Source: Defluviitaleaceae bacterium
Lineage (GTDB): Bacteria; Bacillota_I; Bacilli_A; MOL361; Turicibacteraceae
DNA length: 36,889 nt
NCBI GenBank assembly: GCA_009778135.1
Contig: WRKJ01000092.1
Location: 1 to 36,889, forward strand
Reading direction: 5' to 3'
The notes beneath the pieces are model-generated. The model worked only from the letters and a program-made list of their open reading frames with translations. It did no database searches and had not been told where the DNA came from. The translations under genes and the position numbers were made by a program. Positions 8,596 to 16,257 of the stretch are shown piece by piece; position 1 is the first letter of the stretch, and each line of letters opens with the position of its first letter.

Positions 8596-8623
8596 TGTTC
8601 TTCACCTCCTTTTAACTACTATA

Positions 8624-8632
8624 AGTATATCA
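8624..8632 (-). promoter_or_regulatory. extended -10 promoter of the micropeptide unit
   Basis: On the minus strand TGATATACT gives a TATACT -10 box (8624-8629) with the extended TG one base upstream. No good -35 is seen 17 bp further up. The SD of micropeptide 2 lies about 13-20 bases downstream of the -10, so the mRNA leader would be very short. Confidence 0.5.
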
Positions 8633-8976
8633 TAAAATCCAAAAAAAACATCTCTATCTCCTATTTTCTTTTTTTATCAATTTTAAGATTTTTTTATAAA
8701 TTTTTAAATTCTATAACATCCTAATTTTATCTTCATTTAAATGATTTTGTGGTTTTATTATTAAATAATACGCCTCTTATGCGTGCCTACGGTAAATTAT
8801 GAAAATGTAAACGTATGTAAGAAAGCGATATTATCGATTATTGATATTTATAAGACACATTTAGTCAAATATATACCGTTAAACCCTTCAACTTATACAT
8901 GAGCATCGACAGTTGAAAATCAAAACACCCCACGAATACCCCCTGAATTGAATTTATTGGAAGCCAGAGCGATAGA
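8633..8976. other. A/T-rich noncoding region
   Basis: Very A/T-rich, with long A and T runs at 8641-8750. I see no tRNA, no stable hairpin with a T-run and no frame with a ribosome binding site. It separates the micropeptide unit from the toxin-antitoxin region. Confidence 0.4.
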
Positions 8977-9168
8977 ATGGGCTTTTTTGTTTTCATGATC
9001 ATTTTAAAAGTGTGTAATAGGATTCCATTAATTCCTGCTTACACACAAAACGATCCAAATGGTTTTTATATTATTAACCGTCTGCCTTACACTCAAGAAA
9101 CAGAAGCAGCTTTGAATATAACATTTGCCAATCATTATCCTGAACAAATTCAACACAGGTTAAATTAA
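8977..9168 (+). pseudogene. short open frame, possible gene remnant
   Basis: A 63-codon frame without a ribosome binding site. Its second half (FYIINRLPYTQETEAAL and on) has a protein-like composition, while the first 15 residues are hydrophobic and may be read-through of noncoding DNA. I do not recognise it. It could be the 3' remnant of a lost gene beside the toxin-antitoxin loci, or chance. Confidence 0.25.
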
Positions 9169-9188
9169 GTTTCTGCATCTTCTAATCA

Positions 9189-9497
9189 TTACCTGTCATC
9201 ATCTTCAGCTTCATGAATAACATCCATGACCATCACTATTTCTTCATCATTTTCATCCAAGCTAATTTTATAAATAAAGCCATAACGTTCTACAACAACC
9301 TTGTGATAATCGGTTCCACCAATCGTTTCAACAACTCGACCAGAATATGGGAATATTTCTAGGCGTTTTTTAATTCTTGATCTCATTCTTTCAACAACAT
9401 TTAGAGCTATCTCAATGGAGTAAGATTGTTCAGCGATGTATATCGCAATGTTCTTTAATTCATTGTTAGCCTTCTCGCTGTATGTTACTATTGCCAT
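9189..9497 (-). CDS. type II toxin, RelE/ParE family
   Basis: 102 residues, typical for the RelE/ParE fold: an N-terminal helical hairpin (YSEKANNELKNIAIYIAEQS) then a beta sheet with FPYSGRVVE and YHKVVVERYGFIYKI. ParE toxins act on DNA gyrase and RelE toxins cut ribosome-bound mRNA; which applies cannot be decided. The start overlaps the 3' end of the antitoxin gene by 32 bases, as expected for coupled antitoxin-first operons. The acidic C-terminal tail (HEAEDDDR) is unusual for the family and may be peripheral. Confidence 0.82.
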   Translation of the reverse strand: MAIVTYSEKANNELKNIAIYIAEQSYSIEIALNVVERMRSRIKKRLEIFPYSGRVVETIGGTDYHKVVVERYGFIYKISLDENDEEIVMVMDVIHEAEDDDR

Positions 9498-9771
9498 TAT
9501 TGAAATGCTCCTTTACCGTTTGTTTCATCATGTCGAACACTTCATCATGGCTATAGTATTTGCTACCTGGTTGCTGTTGCAACGTTTCACTTTCAATAAT
9601 TCTCTGTTTCAATTCTTGCTTATCTTTGAACTGTTCAAAGGCTTCAATACTCATTACGACCATATCGCCATAACCATTTTTAGTGAGATAAATCGGTTCA
9701 TTGCTACTATGCACTTTATCGGATATTTCTTTAAAATTATTTCTCAAATCAGTAATCGGTCTAATTTCCAT
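9466..9771 (-). CDS. type II antitoxin, Phd/YefM family
   Basis: 101 residues from the ATG at 9771, preferred over an upstream in-frame start at 9795 because GGTGAT lies 5 bases before it and the protein then begins with the family's MEIRPITDLRNNFKEI segment. The motif PIYLTKNGYGDMVVMS is the typical DNA-binding N-terminal region of Phd/YefM antitoxins; the C-terminal part would neutralise the toxin encoded just downstream. Two 11-bp direct repeats in the promoter region are candidate operators for autorepression. Confidence 0.87.
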   Translation of the reverse strand: MEIRPITDLRNNFKEISDKVHSSNEPIYLTKNGYGDMVVMSIEAFEQFKDKQELKQRIIESETLQQQPGSKYYSHDEVFDMMKQTVKEHFNNGNSNIQREG

Positions 9772-9788
9772 TTTAATCACCATCCTAA

Positions 9789-9822
9789 ATATCATAATTG
9801 TTAGTATTATTATATCATAATT
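9789..9822. promoter_or_regulatory. direct-repeat operator and promoter of the Phd/YefM operon
   Basis: ATATCATAATT occurs at 9789-9799 and again at 9812-9822, 23 bp apart. On the minus strand the second copy merges with TGATATAAT, an extended -10. Repeats over the promoter of an antitoxin-first operon are what conditional autorepression needs. Confidence 0.55.
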
Positions 9823-9864
9823 AACTCATAATATCCACCTTTTGAAAATTCTTCACATGTTAAA

Positions 9865-9901
9865 AACTTGCTTTTTTATAATTTTAAAGCAAGTTATACT
9901 T
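9865..9901 (-). terminator. intrinsic terminator after the second toxin-antitoxin operon
   Basis: AACTTGCTTT (9865-9874) pairs with AAAGCAAGTT (9886-9895). On the minus strand the stem is followed by GTTTTTAA, so it ends transcripts coming from the operon at 10001-10557. Confidence 0.55.
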
Positions 9902-10000
9902 TTAACATTTTCACTCTATATGTATAGAACGAAACTCTGCTTGCGCTTCGTTGTCCAAACTTTGTTAGCGGAGCAACATATTAAAGATGGAGCGCTTGGA

Positions 10001-10315
10001 TTATAGTAGCGTTCTTTGCCAATTACTTTTAGCAGGCAAAATTCTTGAAACATGAACAATCTTATCATCTATTATTTCGTAAATCATCAAATAATCTTGA
10101 ATGACAAAATACTTTTTCTTTGTTTGAAAGTCAACTCGTGCAGATAGATTTGAACCAGTCGTAGGACTAGTTTCTAATCGTTCATAGCTCAAATCAATTT
10201 CTTCTAAAAACTTCTCAATGTTGCTTTGGTATGTTCCAAACGTTTTCTTTCTTTCAACTATCTCATCAATATCAAGACCAACATCATCAGCAATTCTTAA
10301 TTCATACTTTTTCAT
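10001..10315 (-). CDS. type II toxin, RelE/ParE family (second locus)
   Basis: 104 residues. The pattern is that of RelE/ParE toxins: an N-terminal helix pair, LETSPTTGSNL, then strands VDFQTKKKYFVIQDYLMIYEI and a C-terminal segment KIVHVSRILPAKSNW close to the YafQ/RelE type. The ATG overlaps the antitoxin stop codon in an ATGA arrangement, so translation is coupled. It is not closely similar to the toxin at 9189-9497, so the two loci are not a recent duplication. Confidence 0.82.
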   Translation of the reverse strand: MKKYELRIADDVGLDIDEIVERKKTFGTYQSNIEKFLEEIDLSYERLETSPTTGSNLSARVDFQTKKKYFVIQDYLMIYEIIDDKIVHVSRILPAKSNWQRTLL

Positions 10316-10557
10316 TTTGCTAAACCATACTTTCTTTGAAAATCGGCTCTCGTGTGAAACTTACCATTTGCAATAGATTCATCACCCTTTTCAATTTCTT
10401 TTTTCAAGAACATCTGGTATTTCATTTCTTCCCAAAAATCATTATCAATCACAATTTTTGATATCCCATTTTCTGCTCTTACTAGTTCTGATTTTTTTTC
10501 AATTGCTTTAATGAACTCATTTATCATTGATGTTTCATTTCTTAATTCCATTTCCAT
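10312..10557 (-). CDS. antitoxin partner of the second RelE/ParE-type toxin
   Basis: 81 residues, ending ATGA with the toxin start. It is small and charged, with a C-terminal FHTRADFQRKYGL segment that could be the toxin-binding part. I do not recognise a standard DNA-binding domain, and the role is inferred from position, size and the 4-base overlap. The start at 10557 is preceded by AAGGAG with a rather long spacing of about 11 bases. An extended -10 (TGCTACAAT) lies upstream on the same strand near 10661-10669. Confidence 0.7.
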   Translation of the reverse strand: MEMELRNETSMINEFIKAIEKKSELVRAENGISKIVIDNDFWEEMKYQMFLKKEIEKGDESIANGKFHTRADFQRKYGLAK

Positions 10558-10748
10558 ACTGGGTCAACTCCTTTTCATTTTTAGTGTAAAGTAAATAACA
10601 CTCATTTCTGATGACTAGCAACAAGGAAAATCCTTAACGCTTCAACGCTTTTGACTAAGACTATTGTAGCACATTTTGGCTGAAATATCCATTCTATCCT
10701 AATTTCAAATCCACTGTATCTGTTCTTCATCATCTTGTAAAAAAATCA

Positions 10749-10777
10749 TTGCATTTGTTCAAAAATAATGGTATAAT
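10749..10777 (+). promoter_or_regulatory. tRNA promoter
   Basis: TTGCAT (10749-10754), a 17-bp spacer and TATAAT (10772-10777) preceded by TGG. This is the best sigma-A type promoter in the window, and the mature tRNA begins about 30 bases downstream. Confidence 0.8.
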
Positions 10778-10808
10778 GGTTAATTGTAAGGGAACAGTCC
10801 TCAAGCGG

Positions 10809-10882
10809 GCCGGGTTAGTTTAATGGTAAAATGACGCAATGGTAATGCGTAGCTGCGAGTTCGATTCTCGCACCGGGCACCA
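10809..10882 (+). tRNA. tRNA-Thr (anticodon GGT), CCA encoded
   Basis: The 74-base cloverleaf has D arm GTTT/AAAT with G18G19, anticodon stem ACGCA/TGCGT with loop ATGGTAA (anticodon GGT), a 4-base variable region, T arm GCGAG/CTCGC with loop TTCGATT, discriminator A and encoded CCA. G1-C72, C2-G71 and the anticodon bases fit threonine identity. The acceptor stem GCCGGGT/ACCGGGC has a G.G mismatch at 4-69. The D arm (TTTAATGGTAAAA) resembles that of glycine tRNAs. A strong promoter lies upstream and a terminator downstream, so it is expressed as a single-gene unit. Confidence 0.85.
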
Positions 10883-10901
10883 GTTAATTTAAATATGCGT
10901 A

Positions 10902-10929
10902 CCCAGTTTAAAAACTGGGCTATTTTTTT
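10902..10929 (+). terminator. intrinsic terminator after the tRNA
   Basis: CCCAGTTT (10902-10909) pairs with AAACTGGG (10912-10919), followed by CTATTTTTTT. It lies 20 bases after the CCA end and upstream of the next gene's ribosome binding site. Confidence 0.85.
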
Positions 10930-10948
10930 ATGCGAAGAGGTGCAAACT

Positions 10949-11497
10949 GTGTTACTTTTTATCTTAATGTTTATTTATTCAATACTGATTGAAACCGTTG
11001 CGCTTAAAATCAACCATTCGATCATTAAAAAACATCATGATATGACGGAAGGTACCTACCTGTTTAACATCCGTTATTCGACTTTTCTTCTTTTTTTTAA
11101 CTTCATGATGTTTTTATCTTTCATCGCTTTTTCTCATTTTTTCATTACTTTTTTTGGTTTGATTGACTTTCGAAGTATAACTGGGATCATTTTATCATTA
11201 TTTGGATTTGTTGAAATCATCACATACCCTTTTTTAAAAATCCAAATAAATGACCGTTCGATTGAAGTTAAAAGAATGTTTAAACGTTCCTACTTTACTT
11301 TTGATGAAATAGAAAAAGTGGAAGTCACGAGATTTCTTGGCATCGTTCATGTTGAAATTTTTTCAAACGAAGGTAAACTGTTTGCAGTAAGAAATCTCCT
11401 GTTGGGTTATCCCCTCTTTATCGACCGTTTAAAAAAAGAAAACATAATGTGGGTAGATATTTATTTAGACGAGCCATTAGATCCATCAGATATCTAG
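10949..11497 (+). CDS. hypothetical membrane protein with PH-like domain
   Basis: 182 residues from a GTG at 10949. The frame is open to an ATG at 10895, but that would place the tRNA terminator inside the coding region, while GAAGAGGTG lies 6 bases before the GTG. Hydrophobic spans lie near residues 1-18, 45-75 and 80-100. A soluble C-terminal half follows with the pattern IQINDRSIEVKRMFKRSYFT / IEKVEVTRFLGIVHVEIF, which resembles bacterial PH-like (YdbT/YdbS-type) domains. It probably acts at the membrane; the role is unknown. It has no obvious partner in the neighbourhood. Confidence 0.65.
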   Translation: MLLFILMFIYSILIETVALKINHSIIKKHHDMTEGTYLFNIRYSTFLLFFNFMMFLSFIAFSHFFITFFGLIDFRSITGIILSLFGFVEIITYPFLKIQINDRSIEVKRMFKRSYFTFDEIEKVEVTRFLGIVHVEIFSNEGKLFAVRNLLLGYPLFIDRLKKENIMWVDIYLDEPLDPSDI

Positions 11498-11677
11498 TAA
11501 AAACTGCTAAGTCATCCACCTTCCAGTATAAAAATTCAGTAATAAAAGAAAACATATCACAGCCACTTTTATCAGTGTCGCGACCCTCGATAGTTGAATC
11601 AAAAGGTTCAAGAAATCGGAGGTCGTTTTTTACATTTATGGGTAGCTTTTCTAAAAGTTGAAACTTTACCTCATAAA

Positions 11678-11707
11678 AATGAGTCGAAGTATCACCTTCA
11701 ACTCATT
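11678..11707. terminator. bidirectional terminator
   Basis: AATGAGTCGAAG pairs with CTTCAACTCATT (one mismatch). On the minus strand the stem is followed by TTTTTATG, which ends the permease transcript. The plus strand has a shorter T-run and may serve the gene at 10949-11497. The stretch 11498-11677 shows no gene I can support. Confidence 0.65.
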
Positions 11708-11713
11708 ATATTT

Positions 11714-12877
11714 TTATGCCAATCCGATCAAATGACCCACTGCACGTGTAAAAAGTCCAGCAAGTACGCCGAGAAACGGATTGCTTGTTAATTTGGTTAC
11801 TGCCATCGTGACCCCTGCAACTGGAACGTCCGAAGCAAATCCCGGATTTCTTAATTGAGGTAGAAAAGTCGAGAAAATACCAATAATGACTAAGAACCCG
11901 GCAATGCTTTGTGTCGGTATATATTTAGAAATTTTTGTCACAATGCCTAAAATAAGCAACACTGCTAAAAGAATTAAGACAGAGACATTCCCTAGTACGG
12001 GCCACGGTGCTGCCGCCGTGCCAGAAATAATGGTTTCAAGTGGCATCCCACCAAATAGCTCACTGGCAAATCCTGCAATGCCACTCACCAGTGTTAAATA
12101 ATCAAAGTTTTGGTAAATAGGACCCTCCAGACCCGCTGCTGTGCCAGCCATACCTGCATTGATGGCACCAAAAGAAGTGGTAATTCCAACACCTAAACAA
12201 ATGAGTGCCAAAGCTGCGACAATCGCTTTAAACGTAAATTTAGGCGTTACAACTTGCCAATCTTCTGTTTGCCAATAGGTCTTTGTCCAAAATTTGCCAT
12301 TCTCAGTTTCTCCTTTTGGTACTTCCAAATCAATATTTTGTTTATGACGCTGAAAAATCAAATAATAAGCAGTTGATACAGAAACTGAACCTGCGACGGT
12401 ATAAACCAACACATTAGGATCTCCAAAGAACAAAAAATAAATAGCAAATGCACTGATCAATGAAACCAAACCTACGGCTAAGTTCCCTTTTTTCTTGTCA
12501 ACAACAAAATCTGTACCAACTTGTGTTAACATTAAGCCAACACCTGCCATCATTCCTGCCATTATGGCAGGACCGACAAATTCAACAGCCCATGAAATTG
12601 CGCCCGTTAACCCTAATATAACCATCAATAATGACGACAACAAGAGTGCTGCAACACGCTGATCACGTTCATCCGTCTTACCTGCTAATGCAATCATTGC
12701 TGACTGACCTGTAATCGGTGTGATCAAACCAAAAATACCGCTGAGAATCGCAGCAATGATTAACCCGATGCTTGCGGGCTTTAATTTAAATCCTTGCGTC
12801 TGAGCAAATACCAACTGCGTTAAACCGTTGACACTTACGAAAATGACACCGAGTGCAAATGGAATAAAATCATTCAT
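11714..12877 (-). CDS. NCS2-like membrane permease (xanthine/uracil permease superfamily)
   Basis: 387 residues with about ten or more hydrophobic spans and the repeated glycine/alanine-rich helices of the NCS2/SulP superfamily (for example TPITGQSAMIALAGKTDERD, LFGGMPLETIISGTAAAPWP, IPTQSIAGFLVIIGIFSTF). Family members import nucleobases or anions by proton or sodium symport; the substrate is not readable. The gene starts 22 bases after the M42 aminopeptidase gene, so both share a promoter. The relic of upp (uracil phosphoribosyltransferase) in the leader of this operon makes a uracil-salvage origin tempting but not proven. Confidence 0.72.
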   Translation of the reverse strand: MNDFIPFALGVIFVSVNGLTQLVFAQTQGFKLKPASIGLIIAAILSGIFGLITPITGQSAMIALAGKTDERDQRVAALLLSSLLMVILGLTGAISWAVEFVGPAIMAGMMAGVGLMLTQVGTDFVVDKKKGNLAVGLVSLISAFAIYFLFFGDPNVLVYTVAGSVSVSTAYYLIFQRHKQNIDLEVPKGETENGKFWTKTYWQTEDWQVVTPKFTFKAIVAALALICLGVGITTSFGAINAGMAGTAAGLEGPIYQNFDYLTLVSGIAGFASELFGGMPLETIISGTAAAPWPVLGNVSVLILLAVLLILGIVTKISKYIPTQSIAGFLVIIGIFSTFLPQLRNPGFASDVPVAGVTMAVTKLTSNPFLGVLAGLFTRAVGHLIGLA

Positions 12878-12898
12878 TTAACGTTAACCTGCCTTATA

Positions 12899-13975
12899 TC
12901 AATCTGCGTATAAAAGATGTGCCAATGCTTTTTTATCAAACCGTTTAACAAATTCAGTCATGAGTTGAACAGCATGTTCATAATCATCTCGATGAATAAT
13001 CGACCCATTGGAATGAATGTAGCGAGACGGAATACCCAATGACATAGCAGGTGCTCCATCATGCGCGCGGTGCATCGTTGCTGCATCAGTCGCACCACCC
13101 ATTAGTACATCAAGTTGATAAGGAATTTCGAGTTCATCAGCAAGCTGCATCACATATTCACGTAAAGCGCGATGTCCAACTGTTCCACCATCCATTAAAA
13201 TAATACACGGGCCTTGACCCATCTTAGCTTTGATTTTATCTGCACCAGGGATGCTACCATCTAAAACAACATCAGCTGCAATCACCACATCAGGGTTGAT
13301 CATATTTGCAACGGTTGTAGCACCACGACATCCAACTTCTTCTTGAACAGTTGCAACACCAAAATAAGTATTTGGATGATTCTCTCCTTTCAACTGGTTA
13401 AGTACATCAATGGCCAGTGCACATCCAAAACGGTTATCCCAAGCTTTTGCTAATAAATACTTTGAATTTTCTAATTCACGGAATTCTAAATAAGGTGTAA
13501 TCATATCACCCGGACGAATACCAGCAGCTTCAGCTTCTTTTTTATCTGCAACACCAATGTCAATAAATAAATCGTCTAATTCTGTAACCTTTTTACGCTG
13601 TTCTGCTGTTAAAATATGAGGCGGTGTCGAACCAATAATCCCATGGATTCTTTTTCCAGCATGCGTTGTAATCGTCATTTGTTGAGATAATAAAACTTGT
13701 GACCACCATCCGCCTACAGGCTTAAATTTAATAAAACCATTTTCATCAATATAATGCACGATAAAGCCAACCTCATCTAGATGGCCTGCAATGGCAATTT
13801 TAGGTCCATCTGCGATTCCTACTTTTTTGGCGATAACTGATCCTAATTTATCTTGCGTGACTTCATCGGCATGATCCGCAACGTATTTTTTAAAAACGTG
13901 ACGTACTTCTTTCTCACAACCAGCAATGCCATTTGCATCTGTTAATTCTTTTAAAAATGCTAATTTTTCATCCAA
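12899..13975 (-). CDS. M42 family metallo-aminopeptidase
   Basis: 358 residues from a TTG at 13975, chosen because TAGGAGG lies about 7 bases before it; the longer frame to 14071 runs through an upp relic in another frame. Metal ligands of the M42 dinuclear zinc site are all present: AGHLDEVGF (H65, D67), KAWDNRFGC (D180), VQEEVGCRG (E212, E213), IAADV (D235) and the C-terminal YIHSNGSIIHRDD histidine. Members are tetrahedral cytoplasmic aminopeptidases (glutamyl aminopeptidase PepA, YtoP, FrvX) that trim peptides. The NCS2-like permease follows in the same operon. Confidence 0.88.
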   Translation of the reverse strand: MDEKLAFLKELTDANGIAGCEKEVRHVFKKYVADHADEVTQDKLGSVIAKKVGIADGPKIAIAGHLDEVGFIVHYIDENGFIKFKPVGGWWSQVLLSQQMTITTHAGKRIHGIIGSTPPHILTAEQRKKVTELDDLFIDIGVADKKEAEAAGIRPGDMITPYLEFRELENSKYLLAKAWDNRFGCALAIDVLNQLKGENHPNTYFGVATVQEEVGCRGATTVANMINPDVVIAADVVLDGSIPGADKIKAKMGQGPCIILMDGGTVGHRALREYVMQLADELEIPYQLDVLMGGATDAATMHRAHDGAPAMSLGIPSRYIHSNGSIIHRDDYEHAVQLMTEFVKRFDKKALAHLLYAD

Positions 13976-14006
13976 TTTATTTCCTCCTAAATGCGTGCTA
14001 TGCGCA

Positions 14007-14093
14007 TTACTTCGTGCCAAAAATACGATCCCCTGCATCACCAAGACCAGATACAATATATCCTTTCTCATTTAACCCATCATCTTTAGAAAA
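14007..14093 (-). pseudogene. upp: upp relic (C-terminal 28 codons of uracil phosphoribosyltransferase)
   Basis: The minus strand reads GYIVSGLGDAGDRIFGTK followed by TAA, which is the hallmark C-terminus of Upp (the family ends in a near-identical string that binds the uracil/PRPP region). Upstream the frame is closed by a TAA at 14094-14096, and no other part of upp is present. The relic starts at the -10 box of the promoter at 14093-14121. A deletion therefore seems to have joined this promoter to the last codons of upp, and it now forms the leader of the M42 gene. Confidence 0.85.
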
Positions 14094-14121
14094 TTATACC
14101 ATAAATGGCTTACTTTTACAA
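14093..14121 (-). promoter_or_regulatory. promoter of the upp-relic/M42/permease operon
   Basis: TTGTAA (14116-14121), 17-bp spacer, TATAAT (14093-14098) preceded by TGG, on the minus strand. It diverges from the penicillin-binding protein gene starting at 14195. Confidence 0.7.
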
Positions 14122-14194
14122 ATGAAACCTCATAAATTTGTCCATACTAGTTGTAGTTTCAAGACTTTATCTAGATGTTAAAAGGTGATTTTCC

Positions 14195-16186
14195 ATGAGA
14201 GAAAAGATTAAAAAATACCAAGAGAAATATCCGTTTTTAAAAATAGCAAATCCACGTATCAAATTCGTTAAACTTACCGTTTTGATCCTCATCACGCTCC
14301 TTTTCTTGAGACTCAGCTTAATCCATCATATATATGCTGACGATTACACTGCCTACTTAGGGAAAAAAGACGAGAAACTCCTCATTAAAAAGTCACAAAC
14401 ACGCGGTTCTATTTATGATCGGCATGGCAAAGAACTTGTAACCAACACACCTGTTTTTGCCATCATTTACCGCTACGATGAAAAAAAATCAATCGATGAC
14501 TTGTACCACATCGCTTTTTCTTTGGCTCAATTAATTGACGTCGATACTGATTCACTGACGACTTCTCAATTAAAAGCGTTATACCAATACCTCAACACTG
14601 GCGTGAATCCAACCGATATCGAAGCAAAACAGCTCGAACAACTCACAGCGCATGAAAAACGTGCACACGTTATTTTTACCAAGATGGCAGAAGCTTATTA
14701 TGGCGGCGAAAACACATTAAAGTTTGATGTTCAAGCGGTAGAAGCCGCACGCGTCTTAGATCACATCGGTGAGTTGCCAGGCATTGATCTTGTAACATTG
14801 GGAAAACGTCACTTTCCTGATGATTTAGGAGAACACGACATTGTCGGACGTGTCAGCAAAGGAGATTCTCGCTTTCTTAGAGATGACTTTAAGCATTACT
14901 TAAATACCGAATACACCATCAACGATCCCATCGGTTTATCAGGTATTGAACGACAATATGAAGATTTATTACGCGGTCATAAAGCCCGTTACGAAATGAG
15001 TTCGACTGGAGAAATCATTGAACTTTCCACAGGCACCCGAGGCATCGACTTAGTGTTAACCCTTGACACGGCATTCTCACGCCGCATTGATCATATTTTA
15101 GAAAAACACATGATCCATGTTAAAAAGCATCGACCTGGTGCGACCTATTTACGTGAAGCTTATGTGGTGGCTGTCTGTCCGTATACAGGGGAGATTTTAT
15201 CGCTCAATGGAAAAATATTAAATGATGATAACGCATTTAGCGATCACCCACTGGGGACGATGCATCATGCTTTTACAATGGGTTCCGTTGTAAAAGGTGC
15301 CACACTTCTCACAGGGTATGCGCATGACGTTACTCGTTTTGGTGATCAGATTGATGATCGGCCGATGATTTTTTCTGACGGCTCGACAAAAGCTTCCTGG
15401 TCTGATCTTGGTCTTGTTGATGATATCGAAGCGCTCCGTTCCTCAAGCAATGTTTATTTCATGCAGCAAGCCATTAAAATAGGGGGCGATGTCTATCATC
15501 CTAAAACCAACCTAAACATTAACCCCGACACATTAGCCCAACATCGCTTTTCTTTTTTCCAATATGGATTAGGCACTTATACAGGCATTGACCTACCTGG
15601 AGAACAAATGGGACTGCGAAATCAAGATCAAAGTATTGCTAAATTACTTGATTTTGCAATCGGTCAATCAGATACCTACACGACATTGCAACTTGCGCAA
15701 TATGTCTCAACCATTGCGAATGGTGGCAACAGATTTGCACTCAGGTTATTAAAAGAAGCTTCAATCAAATTTTCAGATGATGAACGACAATTAATCTATG
15801 CTACAGGACCTCATCTCCTTAATCAAATTGATTTACCCGCTGAGGCTTTTAAACGTGTTCAAGAAGGCTTCCGACAAGCTTTGCAAACATCAGAAGGAAC
15901 CGGCTATTATCACTTCAGAAATTCGAAATACTCACCTGCTGGAAAAACAGGAACTGCAGAAGAATTTGTTCGTGATGAAGAAGGTCATTTAATGTTCGAT
16001 TGGCATGGGCAGTTAATTGAAACCAACCACATGACATTCGTAGGCTATGCTCCCCATGACAAGCCTGAAATCGCCATTGCCGTTGTATTTCCACAAGCAG
16101 AGCTACCAGATGAAAAAAATCCCATCGCTTTAGAAGTAGCCAATGAGATTATTGATGCTTATTTTGAATTGAAAAGGACGCACTAG
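14195..16186 (+). CDS. class B penicillin-binding protein (peptidoglycan D,D-transpeptidase)
   Basis: 663 residues. A cytoplasmic start and a single membrane anchor (about 25-43) precede the PBP dimerisation domain (about 65-290, with the family's RGSIYDRHGKELV segment) and the transpeptidase domain. The three penicillin-binding motifs are present: SVVK (S364, K367), SSN (417-419) and KTG (585-587). There are no PASTA repeats, and the length fits PBP2/FtsI-type monofunctional enzymes. It crosslinks murein outside the membrane; whether in elongation or division cannot be decided because no mreB, rodA or ftsW neighbour is present. AAAGGTGA lies 7 bases before the ATG. Confidence 0.9.
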   Translation: MREKIKKYQEKYPFLKIANPRIKFVKLTVLILITLLFLRLSLIHHIYADDYTAYLGKKDEKLLIKKSQTRGSIYDRHGKELVTNTPVFAIIYRYDEKKSIDDLYHIAFSLAQLIDVDTDSLTTSQLKALYQYLNTGVNPTDIEAKQLEQLTAHEKRAHVIFTKMAEAYYGGENTLKFDVQAVEAARVLDHIGELPGIDLVTLGKRHFPDDLGEHDIVGRVSKGDSRFLRDDFKHYLNTEYTINDPIGLSGIERQYEDLLRGHKARYEMSSTGEIIELSTGTRGIDLVLTLDTAFSRRIDHILEKHMIHVKKHRPGATYLREAYVVAVCPYTGEILSLNGKILNDDNAFSDHPLGTMHHAFTMGSVVKGATLLTGYAHDVTRFGDQIDDRPMIFSDGSTKASWSDLGLVDDIEALRSSSNVYFMQQAIKIGGDVYHPKTNLNINPDTLAQHRFSFFQYGLGTYTGIDLPGEQMGLRNQDQSIAKLLDFAIGQSDTYTTLQLAQYVSTIANGGNRFALRLLKEASIKFSDDERQLIYATGPHLLNQIDLPAEAFKRVQEGFRQALQTSEGTGYYHFRNSKYSPAGKTGTAEEFVRDEEGHLMFDWHGQLIETNHMTFVGYAPHDKPEIAIAVVFPQAELPDEKNPIALEVANEIIDAYFELKRTH

Positions 16187-16257
16187 GATGCTATGTTCCA
16201 CACAAATGACCGATTCACACAAAGATCAAAACTTCAAACAGTTGAGAACGTCACTCA

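Noticed and set aside
10895-10948. Longer start of the PH-like membrane protein
   Set aside because: It would contain the tRNA terminator hairpin; GAAGAGGTG sits before the GTG at 10949.
11498-11677. Possible small gene or transposase fragment between the PH-like protein and the permease
   Set aside because: Frames on both strands are short, without SD, and I could not match any to a family.
13976-14071. Longer M42 peptidase start at 14071
   Set aside because: That stretch carries the upp C-terminus in another frame and lacks an SD, while TAGGAGG precedes the TTG at 13975.
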